From Blastococcus sp. HT6-30 (GTDB lineage Bacteria > Actinomycetota > Actinomycetes > Mycobacteriales > Geodermatophilaceae), in NCBI RefSeq assembly GCF_039729015.1, contig NZ_CP155792.1, positions 62,001 through 126,000 of the forward strand: a DNA stretch of 64,000 bases, given 5' to 3'. Below are positions 19,842-28,527 of this stretch, piece by piece. Position numbers and translations under genes: made by a program. Below the pieces are notes generated by a model. It was given only the letters and a program-made list of their open reading frames with translations, did no database searches and was not told the origin of the DNA. Position 1 is the first letter of the stretch; each line of letters starts with the position of its first letter.

Positions 19842-21154
19842 CGGCGCCGGCCCGCGAGCACCAGCGGCAGCGTCAGGGCGACGGCCACGGCCAGACCCAC
19901 CAGCGACGCCGACCAGCCGTTGCCCGCATCGATGCCCAGGTCGGCCTGCCGCGCGCTCCACCACGCCGTCCAGCCCGAGCCCGGACCGGGGAAGTACGTG
20001 GGCAGCGTGAGCTGGTAGGCGACGAAGCCGGCGAGCCACGGCAGCAGGTACAGCGGCCGGGCCGGCGCGGTGTCGGAGGTGTCCCAGCCGCCGCGCGGGG
20101 TGAGCCAGTAGGCCACCAGCAGCACGCCGGCGAGCGGCACGAACACCGCGCCGATGAGGAAGAGGAACGGCTCGTAGGCGACCACGTCGAGGCTGAGCGC
20201 GAGCAGCGTCGCGACGCCGCCGACGGCCACCGCCAGCACTCGCCGGTCGAGCCGGCCGACGACGTTCTGCGCAGACACCGCGGTCGAATAGACGTTGGCG
20301 AAGGCTTCGTCGAGCTCCACGGTGACCAGCACCAGCACCGCCAGCGCGCCGAGCGGCACGGCCAGCAGCGCGTCGATCACGTCGAGCCCGCCGCTGCCGT
20401 AGGCGGCCAGCGCCAGCACGCCGAGGGTGAACATGGCGACCGTGGCGAGCCCGTAACCCACGCCCGCGCCCACGCCGGCGGCCCGGGTGCTGCGCGCGTG
20501 GCGGGTGTAGTCGGCGGCCAGCGGCAGCCACGAGACCGGCAGCGCGATGACGACGTCGGCCGCCGTCCAGAACGACGTCGCCCCGCCGCCCTCGAGCGGG
20601 GGCAGCGGCTCGGCCAGCACCTGCACGAACAGGTAGACCACGGCGGCCAGCGCGGCCCAGACCGCGTAGCGGGCCAGGACGCGGACGACGCCGAGCGGCC
20701 GCAGCGCCATCGCGGTCGCGAGCACCCCCGCGGCGAGGACGAACGGCCAGCGGGGTGCATCGAGCACCCGCGACGCGGCCTCGGCGATGATGACGATCTC
20801 GAACGTCGCCCAGCCGATGCACTGGACGAGGTTGAACGCGGTCGGCAGCCAGGACGTGCGCCGGCCGAGCAGGCCGCGCAGCAGCACCATCCCCGGTACG
20901 CGTTCCCGCGCACCCGCTGCCGCGACCAGTCCCAGCAGGACCGATCCGATGACCGCGCCGACGACGATCGCGGCGAGGGTCACCGACAGCGGCCGGCCCG
21001 GCAGCACGACGAAGACCGCCGCCACCGGCAGCAGCAGGCTGACGCCGAGGTTGGCCCAGAGGCCGACCGTGTCCCGGAGGCCGAGCGTGGGTGGTGGCGC
21101 CTCGCCGAGGGTGAGGGGTGCATCAGGGGTACGGACGTGGTCCGACGTGCTCAT
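19838..21154 (-). CDS. cytX: NCS1-family permease, probable hydroxymethylpyrimidine/thiamin-precursor transporter CytX
   Basis: 438 residues with about 12 hydrophobic helices and NCS1 features (GLWANLGVSLLLP in helix 1, PVSWLPLAADYTRHAR mid-protein). Starts at ATG 21154 directly after a TPP riboswitch and is first in the thiO-thiS-thiG operon, which makes a thiamin-precursor substrate (CytX type) more likely than cytosine. Substrate assignment is inference from regulation and context. Confidence 0.85.
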   Translation of the reverse strand: MSTSDHVRTPDAPLTLGEAPPPTLGLRDTVGLWANLGVSLLLPVAAVFVVLPGRPLSVTLAAIVVGAVIGSVLLGLVAAAGARERVPGMVLLRGLLGRRTSWLPTAFNLVQCIGWATFEIVIIAEAASRVLDAPRWPFVLAAGVLATAMALRPLGVVRVLARYAVWAALAAVVYLFVQVLAEPLPPLEGGGATSFWTAADVVIALPVSWLPLAADYTRHARSTRAAGVGAGVGYGLATVAMFTLGVLALAAYGSGGLDVIDALLAVPLGALAVLVLVTVELDEAFANVYSTAVSAQNVVGRLDRRVLAVAVGGVATLLALSLDVVAYEPFLFLIGAVFVPLAGVLLVAYWLTPRGGWDTSDTAPARPLYLLPWLAGFVAYQLTLPTYFPGPGSGWTAWWSARQADLGIDAGNGWSASLVGLAVAVALTLPLVLAGRRR

Positions 21155-21158
21155 GGTC

Positions 21159-21246
21159 GCTCCCTACGCCGGCATTACCCGGTCAGGTTCCAGCGGTCGG
21201 CGACGTGTCCAGTCGCCCTCTCAGCCCGGTCGACCCGAGCTCCCGC
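21159..21246 (-). promoter_or_regulatory. TPP riboswitch upstream of cytX-thiOSG
   Basis: Read on the minus strand the THI-box landmarks appear in order: GGGAGCTCGG, GGGCTGAGAGGG, GAACCTGACCGGGTAATGCC and GGCGTAGGGAGC, ending about 5 nt before the cytX ATG. The AGGGAG end overlaps the ribosome-binding site, so TPP probably blocks translation initiation. Confidence 0.95.
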
Positions 21247-21259
21247 ACATGGCGTCGTC

Positions 21260-21280
21260 ACCATACGCACGTCGTAGGTT
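21260..21280. promoter_or_regulatory. Divergent promoter pair for cytX (minus) and tenA (plus)
   Basis: Minus-strand TATGGT (21260-21265) lies about 14 nt before the riboswitch. Plus-strand TAGGTT (21275-21280) lies seven bases before the first tenA ATG. The two -10 elements are only 9 bp apart, so the promoters probably exclude each other or share a regulator. Confidence 0.6.
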
Positions 21281-21287
21281 GGCCGGC

Positions 21288-21899
21288 ATGCCGGTTACCG
21301 ACCTGCTCGCCCGCCACGCCGACGCCTGGCGCGGAGCCACCCGCCATCCCTTCCTCGGCGCCGTCCGGGACGGCACCGTGCCCGCCGCCGCGTTCGACAC
21401 CTGGCTGGTGCAGGACGCGCACTTCGTCGCGGACCTCCTGCGCTTCCAGGCGCGGCTGCTGGCACGCGCCCCACGCGCCGCGCAGCCGGTGCTGGCCGCG
21501 GGGTGCGTCGCGCTGGTCGAGGAGCTGGCCTGGTTCGAGGAGCAGGCCGCCGTGCGGGGGCTGGACCTCGGCGGGCCGCGGCTGCCGGCCACCGAGGCCT
21601 ATGCGCGGCTGTTGGAGCGGTTGGACGGCGCCGACGTCGCGACCGCGCTGACCGCGCTGTGGACGATCGAGCGGACGTACCTGGACGCATGGTCCTCGGC
21701 GCTGCCCGGCGCGCCGGCCTACCGCGCGTTCGTCGAGCACTGGACGGTTCCCGGCTTCGCCGCGTACGTCGCGCTGCTCCAGGAGGCGGCCGATGCGGCC
21801 GTCCACGCGGCGGTCGCCGACGCGGCGTCCGTCGACGCGGTCTTCCTCGAGGTGGTCGACGCGGAGACGGCGTTCTGGCCGACGGCGCTGCCCGCATGA
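21288..21899 (+). CDS. tenA: TenA-family thiaminase II-like protein lacking the catalytic cysteine (TenA_E-like)
   Basis: 203 residues. The helical TenA fold is recognisable: HPFLGAVRDGTVPAAAFDTWL, VQDAHFV with D43, and LWTIERTYLDAW. No PC motif occurs at the usual catalytic-Cys position, which suggests the TenA_E subfamily. TenA enzymes salvage degraded pyrimidine (amino-HMP) from thiamin. Leaderless start: TAGGTT ends seven bases before ATG. It overlaps the next tenA by 4 nt. Confidence 0.88.
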   Translation: MPVTDLLARHADAWRGATRHPFLGAVRDGTVPAAAFDTWLVQDAHFVADLLRFQARLLARAPRAAQPVLAAGCVALVEELAWFEEQAAVRGLDLGGPRLPATEAYARLLERLDGADVATALTALWTIERTYLDAWSSALPGAPAYRAFVEHWTVPGFAAYVALLQEAADAAVHAAVADAASVDAVFLEVVDAETAFWPTALPA

Positions 21900-22531
21900 C
21901 GCTCTCCGCCGCGCTGTGGGCCGGCAGCGCCGACCTCGCGCGGGCCGCCCTGGCGCACCCGTTCGTGACGGGGATCGCCGACGGGTCGCTGCCCCGCGAG
22001 CGCTTCGCCGGATACGTCGCCCAGGACGCGTTCTTCCTCGAGGCGTTCGCCCGCGGCTACGCCCTCGGGGTGGCGCACAGCCGCGACCGGGGCACGCTGG
22101 AGACGTTCGCCGACCTGCTGGCCGGCGTCCGGGACGAGCTGCGGCTGCACGACGGCTACGCCGCCCGGTGGGGCATCGACCTGGCCGACGTGGAGCCCGC
22201 GCCGGCGACGCTGGCCTACACCGAGTTCCTGCTGGCCACCGCCGCGCTGGGCGGTGCCGGGCAGACGTGCGCGGCGATGACGCCGTGCATGCGGCTGTAC
22301 GCGCACCTCGGTCAGGCGCTGGCTCCACGGGCGACCGGGCCCTACCGGGAGTGGGTGGACACCTACGCCGACCCCGGGTTCGACCAGCTCGCCGCGACGC
22401 TGGAGGCGCTGCTCGACCGGACCGCCGCGGACACCCCGGAGGTGCGACGGGCGTACCGCCGGGCGATGCGGCTGGAGTTGGACTTCTTCGACGCCGCTGC
22501 CCGGAGGTGGGGTACCGTCGCTGCCGAGTGA
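21896..22531 (+). CDS. tenA: TenA-family aminopyrimidine aminohydrolase (TenA_C-like)
   Basis: 211 residues. Keeps D44 (VAQDAFFLE), C131 in the TPCMRLYAHLG motif and a C-terminal Glu in RLELDFF, matching the D44/C135/E205 catalytic set of Bacillus TenA. It is therefore the better candidate for the thiaminase II/aminopyrimidine hydrolase. The ATG overlaps the stop of the first tenA. Its 3' end carries the probable promoter and the 5' edge of the second TPP riboswitch. Confidence 0.92.
   Translation: MTLSAALWAGSADLARAALAHPFVTGIADGSLPRERFAGYVAQDAFFLEAFARGYALGVAHSRDRGTLETFADLLAGVRDELRLHDGYAARWGIDLADVEPAPATLAYTEFLLATAALGGAGQTCAAMTPCMRLYAHLGQALAPRATGPYREWVDTYADPGFDQLAATLEALLDRTAADTPEVRRAYRRAMRLELDFFDAAARRWGTVAAE
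22513..22518 (+). promoter_or_regulatory. Candidate internal promoter for thiMED inside tenA
   Basis: TACCGT lies about 7-12 nt before the first base of the TPP aptamer. This is the spacing expected if riboswitch transcription starts inside the end of tenA, giving thiM-thiE-thiD their own regulated transcript. Confidence 0.45.
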
Positions 22532-22606
22532 CACGGGGTGTCCGCCGTCGCGCGGGCTGAGACCACACCCGTCGAACCTGACCAGGTCATGCTGGCGAAG
22601 GGATGT
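22531..22606 (+). promoter_or_regulatory. TPP riboswitch upstream of thiM-thiE-thiD
   Basis: THI-box landmarks in order: ACACGGGGTGTCC, GGGCTGAGACCACACCCG, GAACCTGACCAGGTCATGCTGG and CGAAGGGATG. The aptamer begins at the stop codon of the second tenA, and the GAAGGGATG end includes the likely Shine-Dalgarno of thiM seven bases before GTG 22613. Confidence 0.95.
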
Positions 22607-22612
22607 CACGGC

Positions 22613-23398
22613 GTGGATGCCGCTGCGTTGACCACCACCCGATCGGCGCTGACCGGCGCCGCTCCGCTCGTGCACTGCCTGACCAACACCGTGGTGCAGA
22701 CGCTCACCGCGAACGCGCTGCTGGCCGTGGGAGCCGCTCCGGCGATGGTGGACGAGCCGCTGGAGGCCGAGGGCTTCGCGGCCGTGGCCTCGGCGGTGCT
22801 GGTCAACCTCGGCACGGTGCACGAGCGCACCGCTGCCGCCATGCGGCTCGCGGCGCGGGCGGCCGCCGCGGCGGGCACGCCCTGGGTGCTCGACCCGGTT
22901 GCGGTGGGCGGGCTGGCCTTCCGCACCGACCTGGCCGCCGAGCTGCTCGACTCCCGGCCCACCGTCGTCCGCGGCAACGCCTCCGAGATCATGGCGCTGG
23001 CCGGTGCCGGCGGGGGCGGGCGCGGGGTGGACTCGACGGCGACCGCCGACGACGCGCTGGGGGCCGCCACGGCGCTGGCAGGACGCACCGGCGGAGTGGT
23101 GGCGGTCAGCGGGCCGGTCGACCTGGTGACGGACGGGTCCCGCACCGTGGGGATCGGGGGCGGGTCGGTCCTGCTCACCCGCACCACCGGGGCCGGGTGC
23201 GCCCTCGGCGCGCTGGTCGCCGCCTACGTCGCGGTCGCCGGCGACGCGCTGACCGGAGCAGTCGCCGCCCACGCGCACGTCGCCCTCGCTGCCGAGGCCG
23301 CGGCCGCCGTCGCCGCCGGGCCCGGCACGTTCGCCCCGCTCTGGCTCGACGCCCTCGATGCGGTGACCGATTTCGGCCCGGCGCAGGTGACGGGGTGA
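22613..23398 (+). CDS. thiM: Hydroxyethylthiazole kinase ThiM
   Basis: 261 residues from GTG 22613. Family motifs: [49 protein letters not shown] and the anion-hole/catalytic loop [15 protein letters not shown]. It phosphorylates 4-methyl-5-hydroxyethylthiazole in thiazole salvage. Upstream in-frame codons lie in the riboswitch and are rejected as start. The stop overlaps thiE by 4 nt. Confidence 0.96.
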   Translation: MDAAALTTTRSALTGAAPLVHCLTNTVVQTLTANALLAVGAAPAMVDEPLEAEGFAAVASAVLVNLGTVHERTAAAMRLAARAAAAAGTPWVLDPVAVGGLAFRTDLAAELLDSRPTVVRGNASEIMALAGAGGGGRGVDSTATADDALGAATALAGRTGGVVAVSGPVDLVTDGSRTVGIGGGSVLLTRTTGAGCALGALVAAYVAVAGDALTGAVAAHAHVALAAEAAAAVAAGPGTFAPLWLDALDAVTDFGPAQVTG

Positions 23399-24051
23399 GG
23401 CCGGCCTTCGACCCCACGCTCTACCTGGTCACCGACACGGCACTGGCCGGGGCCCGGGGCGTCCCCGACGTCGTCCGGGCCGCGGTGGCCGGCGGTGTCA
23501 CGGCCGTGCAGGTCCGGGACAAGACGGCGTCGCGGCGGGAGCTGTACGACCTGACGGTGGCCGTGCGCGAGGCGCTGGCCGGCACGTCCGGGGTGGCGCT
23601 GTTCGTCGACGACGCGGTCGACGTCGCGCTCCTGGCCGGGGCGGACGGTGTGCACGTCGGCCAGGACGACCTGCCGCCCGCGGAGGTGCGGGCGCTGATC
23701 GGGCCGGACCGGCTGCTCGGTCTCTCGACCGGCGACGAGGCGGAGCTGGCCGTCGCGCTGGCGCTCCCGCCGGGCACGGTCGACGTCGTCGGCATCGGCC
23801 CGGTGTGGTCGACGCCGACCAAGCCCGACGCCGGTGCCGGTCTCGGACCGGCCGGGGTCGCCGTCCTCGCCACGGCCGCCCGGCGCGGTGGGCTGCGCTC
23901 GGTGGCGATCGGGGGCATCGACGCGGCGCGGGCTCCGCAGGTGACCGGCGTGGACGGGATCTGCGTGGTGTCCGCCATCTGCGCCGCCCCCGATCCGCAG
24001 GCGGCGGCCCGATCCCTGCGGTCGGCCCTCGCCGGGCGGGAGCCGGCATGA
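23395..24051 (+). CDS. thiE: Thiamine-phosphate synthase ThiE
   Basis: 218 residues from GTG 23395 (GTGA overlap with thiM). Contains [38 protein letters not shown], the TPTK phosphate loop in [14 protein letters not shown], and AIGGID. It joins HMP-PP and thiazole phosphate. Compared with the ThiG-linked paralogue it keeps the full QxRxK and TPTK sites, so it is taken as the authentic ThiE. Confidence 0.95.
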   Translation: MRPAFDPTLYLVTDTALAGARGVPDVVRAAVAGGVTAVQVRDKTASRRELYDLTVAVREALAGTSGVALFVDDAVDVALLAGADGVHVGQDDLPPAEVRALIGPDRLLGLSTGDEAELAVALALPPGTVDVVGIGPVWSTPTKPDAGAGLGPAGVAVLATAARRGGLRSVAIGGIDAARAPQVTGVDGICVVSAICAAPDPQAAARSLRSALAGREPA

Positions 24052-24884
24052 CGCCCGTCGCGCTCACCGTCGCCGGCAGCGATCCCAGTGGCGGCGCCGG
24101 GATCCAGGCCGACGTCAAGACGTTCAGCGCGCTGGGCGTCTACGGCACCGCCGTCCTCACCGCGCTGACCGCGCAGAACACCCGTGGCGTCACCGGCGTG
24201 CACCCCGTGCCGGCGGCGTTCGTGGCCCAGCAGATCGGCACGCTCCTCGACGACGTGACGGTGCACGCCACCAAGACCGGCATGCTCGGCACGGCCGACG
24301 TCGTCCACGCCGTGGCCGCCGCACTGGCCGGCCGGGCCGCCGGGCCGGTGGTGGTCGACCCGGTCATGGTCGCCACCAGCGGCGACCGGCTCGTGGACGA
24401 GGACGCGATCGCCGCCGTGCGCGACGCCCTGCTGCCGGTGGCCGACCTGATCACACCCAACGTGCCCGAGGCCGCGGCACTGCTCGACGTACCGCCGGCT
24501 GCGACGGCCGACGAGCTGCCCGCCCAGGCACGCGCGCTGCTGGAGCTCGGCCCGCGGGCGGTCCTGCTCAAGGGCGGGCACCTCGGTGGGGCCGACAGCG
24601 TCGACGTCCTGGCCACCCCGGCCGGCGTCCTGACCACCGTGCGGCCGCGGATCTCCACCCGGGCGACGCACGGCACCGGCTGCACGCTGTCGTCGGCGAT
24701 CGCCGCCCTGCTGGCCCGCCGTCGCGCCGGATCGGTGGACGTCTCCGTCGAGGTGGCCGACTGGACGCCGGTCGTCGAGGGGGCCCGCGACTACCTGCAG
24801 GTGGCGCTGGCCGGGGGTGCGGCGCTGGGCGTCGGCTCGGGGCACGGGCCGGTGCACCACTTCGCCGGCATCTGGGGCGGCTAG
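24048..24884 (+). CDS. thiD: Hydroxymethylpyrimidine/phosphomethylpyrimidine kinase ThiD
   Basis: 278 residues. ThiD signatures: [14 protein letters not shown] at the N-terminus, [41 protein letters not shown], and [14 protein letters not shown]. It phosphorylates HMP and HMP-P. Overlaps thiE by 4 nt and ends 4 bp before the convergent Nramp gene. thiC is not in this window. Confidence 0.96.
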   Translation: MTPVALTVAGSDPSGGAGIQADVKTFSALGVYGTAVLTALTAQNTRGVTGVHPVPAAFVAQQIGTLLDDVTVHATKTGMLGTADVVHAVAAALAGRAAGPVVVDPVMVATSGDRLVDEDAIAAVRDALLPVADLITPNVPEAAALLDVPPAATADELPAQARALLELGPRAVLLKGGHLGGADSVDVLATPAGVLTTVRPRISTRATHGTGCTLSSAIAALLARRRAGSVDVSVEVADWTPVVEGARDYLQVALAGGAALGVGSGHGPVHHFAGIWGG

Positions 24885-24888
24885 CGGG

Positions 24889-26181
24889 TCAGCCGATCAC
24901 CAGGCCGAGCAGCAGGTGGCCGTTCAGCCCGATGATCAGCGCCGCGACGACGCAGCCGACGACGGTGGTGATCCGCCGGTTGACCCAGCCGGCCATCAGG
25001 TCGCGGCGGCTGGTCAGCCACAGCAGCGGCACCAGGGCGAACGGGATGCCGAACGACAGCACGACCTGCGACCACACCAGCGCCGTCGTCGGGTCGCCGC
25101 CCAGCACGAGCACCGCCAGCGCCGGCGCGAGGGTGATCAGCCGGCGGGTGAGCACCGGGATGTGCTTGCGCAGGAACCCGGCCATGACCACTTGGCCGGC
25201 GTGCGTGCCGACCGAGGAGGAGGCGAACCCCGACGCCAGCAGCGCGACGGCGAAGGCGAGCGCCGCGCCGGTGCCCAGCTGGTCGCCGAGCCCGGCGTGC
25301 ACGCCTTCGAGGGTGTCGGCGCCGCTGCCGCTGGTGAACAGCTGCGCGGCGATGACCAGCATCGCCGCGTTGACCAGCCCGGCCAGGCCCATCGCGAGCA
25401 GCACGTCCAGCCGCTGGGCCCGCAGCAGCCGCCGTCGTCCCTGCCGGGTGCGGCCGGCGGTGACGGCGTCGCCGTAGCGGCCCGGGGTGAGCGCGGAGTG
25501 GACGTAGATGACGTGCGGCATGACCGTGGCGCCGAGGATGCCGGTGGCCAGCACGACGCTGTCGGCGCCGTCGAACGAGGGCACCATCCCGCCGGCCACC
25601 CCGCCCATGTCGACGCCGGCGCCGATCAGCGTGTAGCCGAAGCCGAGGCCGACGACCAGCAGCAGACCGGTGATGACGCGCTCGAAGGGCCGGTGCCCGC
25701 GGGACTGGGCGGCCAGCAGGATGAAGGCGACGACCGCGGTGATCAGCCCGCCGATCGGCAGCGGCACCCCGAACAGCAGGTTCAGGGCCACCGCGCCGCC
25801 GACGATCTCGGCCAGGTCGGTGGCGATGGCCACGGCCTCCGCCTGCAGCCAGAGGCCCCAGGTGACCGGCCGGGGGAGACGCTCCCGGCAGAGGGTGGCC
25901 AGGTCGCGGCCGGTGGCCAGCCCGAGCTTCGCCGTCAGCGACTGGATGAGCATCGCCATGAGGTTCGCCGCGACGATGACCCACAGCAGCGTGTACCCGA
26001 ACGCCGCACCGCCGGAGAAGTTGGTGGCGAAGTTCCCGGGGTCGACGTAGGCGACGGCGGCGACGAAGGCCGGGCCCAGCATCGACCACAGCCGCCGGCG
26101 GCCCGGGGCGGGCGCGTGGGGCCGCGGAGCCGGCCCCAGCGTCGTGGGCAGGACGGCGGCCTCGGTCTTCGACAGGTACAC
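24889..26181 (-). CDS. mntH: Nramp-family Mn2+/Fe2+ transporter
   Basis: 430 residues from GTG 26181, which has GGAGG five bases upstream; GTG 26244 lacks a ribosome-binding site and would add 21 low-complexity residues. About 11 hydrophobic helices. Metal-site motifs are intact: DPGN in helix 1 (AYVDPGNFATN) and MPH in helix 6 (ATVMPHVIYVHS). Proton-coupled uptake of Mn2+ or Fe2+ is the family function. No operator is evident upstream. Confidence 0.93.
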   Translation of the reverse strand: MYLSKTEAAVLPTTLGPAPRPHAPAPGRRRLWSMLGPAFVAAVAYVDPGNFATNFSGGAAFGYTLLWVIVAANLMAMLIQSLTAKLGLATGRDLATLCRERLPRPVTWGLWLQAEAVAIATDLAEIVGGAVALNLLFGVPLPIGGLITAVVAFILLAAQSRGHRPFERVITGLLLVVGLGFGYTLIGAGVDMGGVAGGMVPSFDGADSVVLATGILGATVMPHVIYVHSALTPGRYGDAVTAGRTRQGRRRLLRAQRLDVLLAMGLAGLVNAAMLVIAAQLFTSGSGADTLEGVHAGLGDQLGTGAALAFAVALLASGFASSSVGTHAGQVVMAGFLRKHIPVLTRRLITLAPALAVLVLGGDPTTALVWSQVVLSFGIPFALVPLLWLTSRRDLMAGWVNRRITTVVGCVVAALIIGLNGHLLLGLVIG

Positions 26182-26278
26182 GGCGGCCTCCGGGGCGGGC
26201 GGACGGTGGGCGATCGCTCCTCTCCTGCCCGGCGGAGGTGTCACGCCGGGGCCGACCGGTGGCCCCCCGGGGCCAAGG

Positions 26279-26998
26279 TCAGGCTGGCCTTGCCCGCGCC
26301 CCCGCTGCGCGCACGAGGGCGTTGATGCGCCGGGCGTGCGCGCCGCGCCAGTACACCTGCCCGCAGGCGGTGCACCGGGCGAACTCGTCGACGCTGCGTC
26401 GCGTGCCCGGCTCGAGCAGCTCGGCGACCTCGGCCTTCGGCACCGGCCGGACGACGCCGCCGCAGGCGGGGCACCGGGTCAGCGGCGCCAAGGCGGGCGC
26501 GAAGCGGTCGAGGACGTCGGCGAGCTGGGCCTGGGTGCCCGCGCCGCGGGCGAGGGCCCCGTGCCGCACGGCCGCGCGCATCAGCAGCCCGCGGTCCTGG
26601 GTGAGCAGCACCCGGTCATCCGCGGCGGCGCGGGCCACGAGGTCGGCGTCCTCCGCCCGGTTCGACCAGGCCGCGTCCAGGCCGAGCAGCCGCAGCCGGC
26701 GGGCCAGCGTGCCGAGGCCGACGTCGAGCAGGTAGCCGCCCGGCGGCGCGGCCTGCGGGCGGGCGCGCTCCTCGATCACGAGGGTGCTGCCCGGCCGGGC
26801 CCGGGCGGCGGGGGCGGCCGGCTCCCCGTCCAGCCGCAGGGAGCCGACCTCGGTCGGCGGCACGCCCGCCGCGCGCACCAGGTGGCCGAGGGTCGCGTCG
26901 GGATCGAACCGCAGTCGCCGGACGCCGACGGCGCGGTCCCGCGCCGGGAGCAGGAACCGCAGCGCGGGTGGCACCGCGACGGTGACGTCCACGGCCAT
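26279..26998 (-). CDS. Mut7-C RNase-domain protein with ubiquitin-like N-terminus and zinc ribbon
   Basis: 239 residues from ATG 26998. Residues 1-80 resemble the beta-grasp extension often fused to Mut7-C. About 88-170 carry the PIN-like Mut7-C core (LLDVGLGTLARRLRLLGLDA, DRVLLTQDRGLL). The C-terminus has two CxxC pairs (CPACGG and CTACGQ) forming a zinc ribbon. Mut7-C proteins are predicted RNases; no target is suggested by neighbours. Confidence 0.87.
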   Translation of the reverse strand: MAVDVTVAVPPALRFLLPARDRAVGVRRLRFDPDATLGHLVRAAGVPPTEVGSLRLDGEPAAPAARARPGSTLVIEERARPQAAPPGGYLLDVGLGTLARRLRLLGLDAAWSNRAEDADLVARAAADDRVLLTQDRGLLMRAAVRHGALARGAGTQAQLADVLDRFAPALAPLTRCPACGGVVRPVPKAEVAELLEPGTRRSVDEFARCTACGQVYWRGAHARRINALVRAAGARARPA

Positions 26999-27110
26999 GC
27001 CGGGGCCCCTACCCGGCCGGTCCGCCGGGCGACACGTGCGGCCGGCCAGGAGTGGGCCGCGCCGTCCCTGGGCACGGATCAGCCGTTCCCCGTCCGACCG
27101 TGGAGGTCCC

Positions 27111-27914
27111 GTGTCCGAAACAGCCGTCCGCCCCCTCGCCCTCGTCACCGGTGCCTCCAGCGGCATCGGGCTCGAGCTGGCCAAGCAGTTCGCCGAGCAC
27201 GGCTACGACCTGATCGTCGCCGCCGAGGACACCGAGCTGGAGGCCGCGGCCCTGCAGCTGCGCGGGCTCGGCGCCGCCGTCTCCCCGGTGCGGGCCGACC
27301 TCACCCGGCGCGGGGAGGTGGAGAAGCTGGTCGCCGCCGTCCGCGGCGCCGGCCGACCGCTCGACGCGGCCGCCCTCAACGCAGGTGTCGGCGTCGGTGG
27401 CCGCTTCGCCGAGACCGATCTCGACGCGGAGATCGGGATGGTGGAGCTGAACTGCGTGTCGACGCTGCACCTGGCCAAGCGGGTGGTGCAGGACATGGTG
27501 GCCCGCGGCGAGGGGCGGATCCTGTTCACCTCCTCGGTGGCCTCTCAGGCGCCCGAGCCCTTCCAGGCGGTCTACTCCGCGACGAAGGCCTTCGTGCAGT
27601 TCCTCGCCCTCGGCATCCGCGAGGAGCTCGCCGGCACCGGCGTCACCGTGACCGCGCTGCTGCCCGGCCCCACCGACACCGAGTTCTTCGACCGGGGCGA
27701 CCTCACCGACACCAAGCTGGGTGCCAGCGACAGCAAGGACGACCCCGCGCTGGTGGCGCGCCAGGGCTTCGAGGGCCTGATGAAGGGCGAGACCTCGGTG
27801 TTCGCCGGGTCGGTGAGCAGCAAGCTCATGGGCCGGCTCTCCGCGCTGATGCCCGACGCGCTCGCCGGCAAGACGCACAAGCCGATCACCGCCCCTGGTT
27901 CTGCCGAGAAGTGA
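27111..27914 (+). CDS. Short-chain dehydrogenase/reductase
   Basis: 267 residues from GTG 27111 with GGAGG four bases upstream. NAD(P)-binding TGASSGIG, NAG-type ALNAGVG, catalytic Ser in LFTSSVAS and YSATK (YxxxK) are present. The C-terminal PITAPGSAEK tail resembles DltE-like or retinol dehydrogenase-like SDRs. Substrate unknown. Confidence 0.9.
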   Translation: MSETAVRPLALVTGASSGIGLELAKQFAEHGYDLIVAAEDTELEAAALQLRGLGAAVSPVRADLTRRGEVEKLVAAVRGAGRPLDAAALNAGVGVGGRFAETDLDAEIGMVELNCVSTLHLAKRVVQDMVARGEGRILFTSSVASQAPEPFQAVYSATKAFVQFLALGIREELAGTGVTVTALLPGPTDTEFFDRGDLTDTKLGASDSKDDPALVARQGFEGLMKGETSVFAGSVSSKLMGRLSALMPDALAGKTHKPITAPGSAEK

Positions 27915-27936
27915 GCCGCCGGGCACGATCGGTGCC

Positions 27937-28476
27937 GTGACGCCGCAGCCGCCGCCGCCTCCTCCCGAGCCGCTGGAGCCGTTCGAGCTCCCGGTCGGGA
28001 GCCGGCTGCTGCGGCCCTGGCGGGAGGACGACGTGGCCGCGGTGTGGGCTGCCTTCCAGGACCCCGACATCCGGCTGTGGAACGGCGGTGGCGTCGCCTC
28101 CCGCACCGACGCCCTGGTGCTGCTCGGGCGCCGGATGGACTGGACGTCGGGTGACCACGCGTCCTGGGCCCTGGTGGAGCCGGTGACCGACGAGCTGCTG
28201 GGGTCGGTCTCGCTGCACTCCATCGACCGGCTGCAGGGCGACGCGCAGATCGGCTACCGGACCATGCCGGCCGCACGCGGCCGGGGCCTGGCCGGCGGGG
28301 CGGTCGACGCCGTCTGCCGATGGGCCTTCGCAGCCCTGCCGATCGATCGGATCGAGCTGTGCCACGCGGTGGAGAACACGGCGTCGGGCCGGGTCGCTGC
28401 GAAGGCCGGTTTCACCCACGAGGGCCGGCTGCGGCGGTCGTCCGCTACGGCGACGGGGCGAAGCACGACGAGCTGA
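27937..28476 (+). CDS. GNAT N-acetyltransferase with a C-terminal frameshift
   Basis: 179 residues as read. The N-terminal RLLRPWREDDVAAVWAAF, the acetyl-CoA loop RTMPAARGRGLAGGAV and VENTASGRVAAKAGFTHEGRL are typical of RimJ/RimL-like acetyltransferases. After EGRLRR the frame diverges; the expected ending VVRYGDGAKHDELMWARL continues in another frame to a stop at 28518-28520. One missing base near 28440 would restore it. Leaderless start: CACGAT (27924-27929) seven bases before GTG. Could be a true mutation or a sequencing error. Confidence 0.75.
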   Translation: MTPQPPPPPPEPLEPFELPVGSRLLRPWREDDVAAVWAAFQDPDIRLWNGGGVASRTDALVLLGRRMDWTSGDHASWALVEPVTDELLGSVSLHSIDRLQGDAQIGYRTMPAARGRGLAGGAVDAVCRWAFAALPIDRIELCHAVENTASGRVAAKAGFTHEGRLRRSSATATGRSTTS

Positions 28477-28527
28477 TGTGGGCGCGGCTGGCCGGCGACC
28501 CGGCCCCGGGCCCGGGCTGACCTCCGG

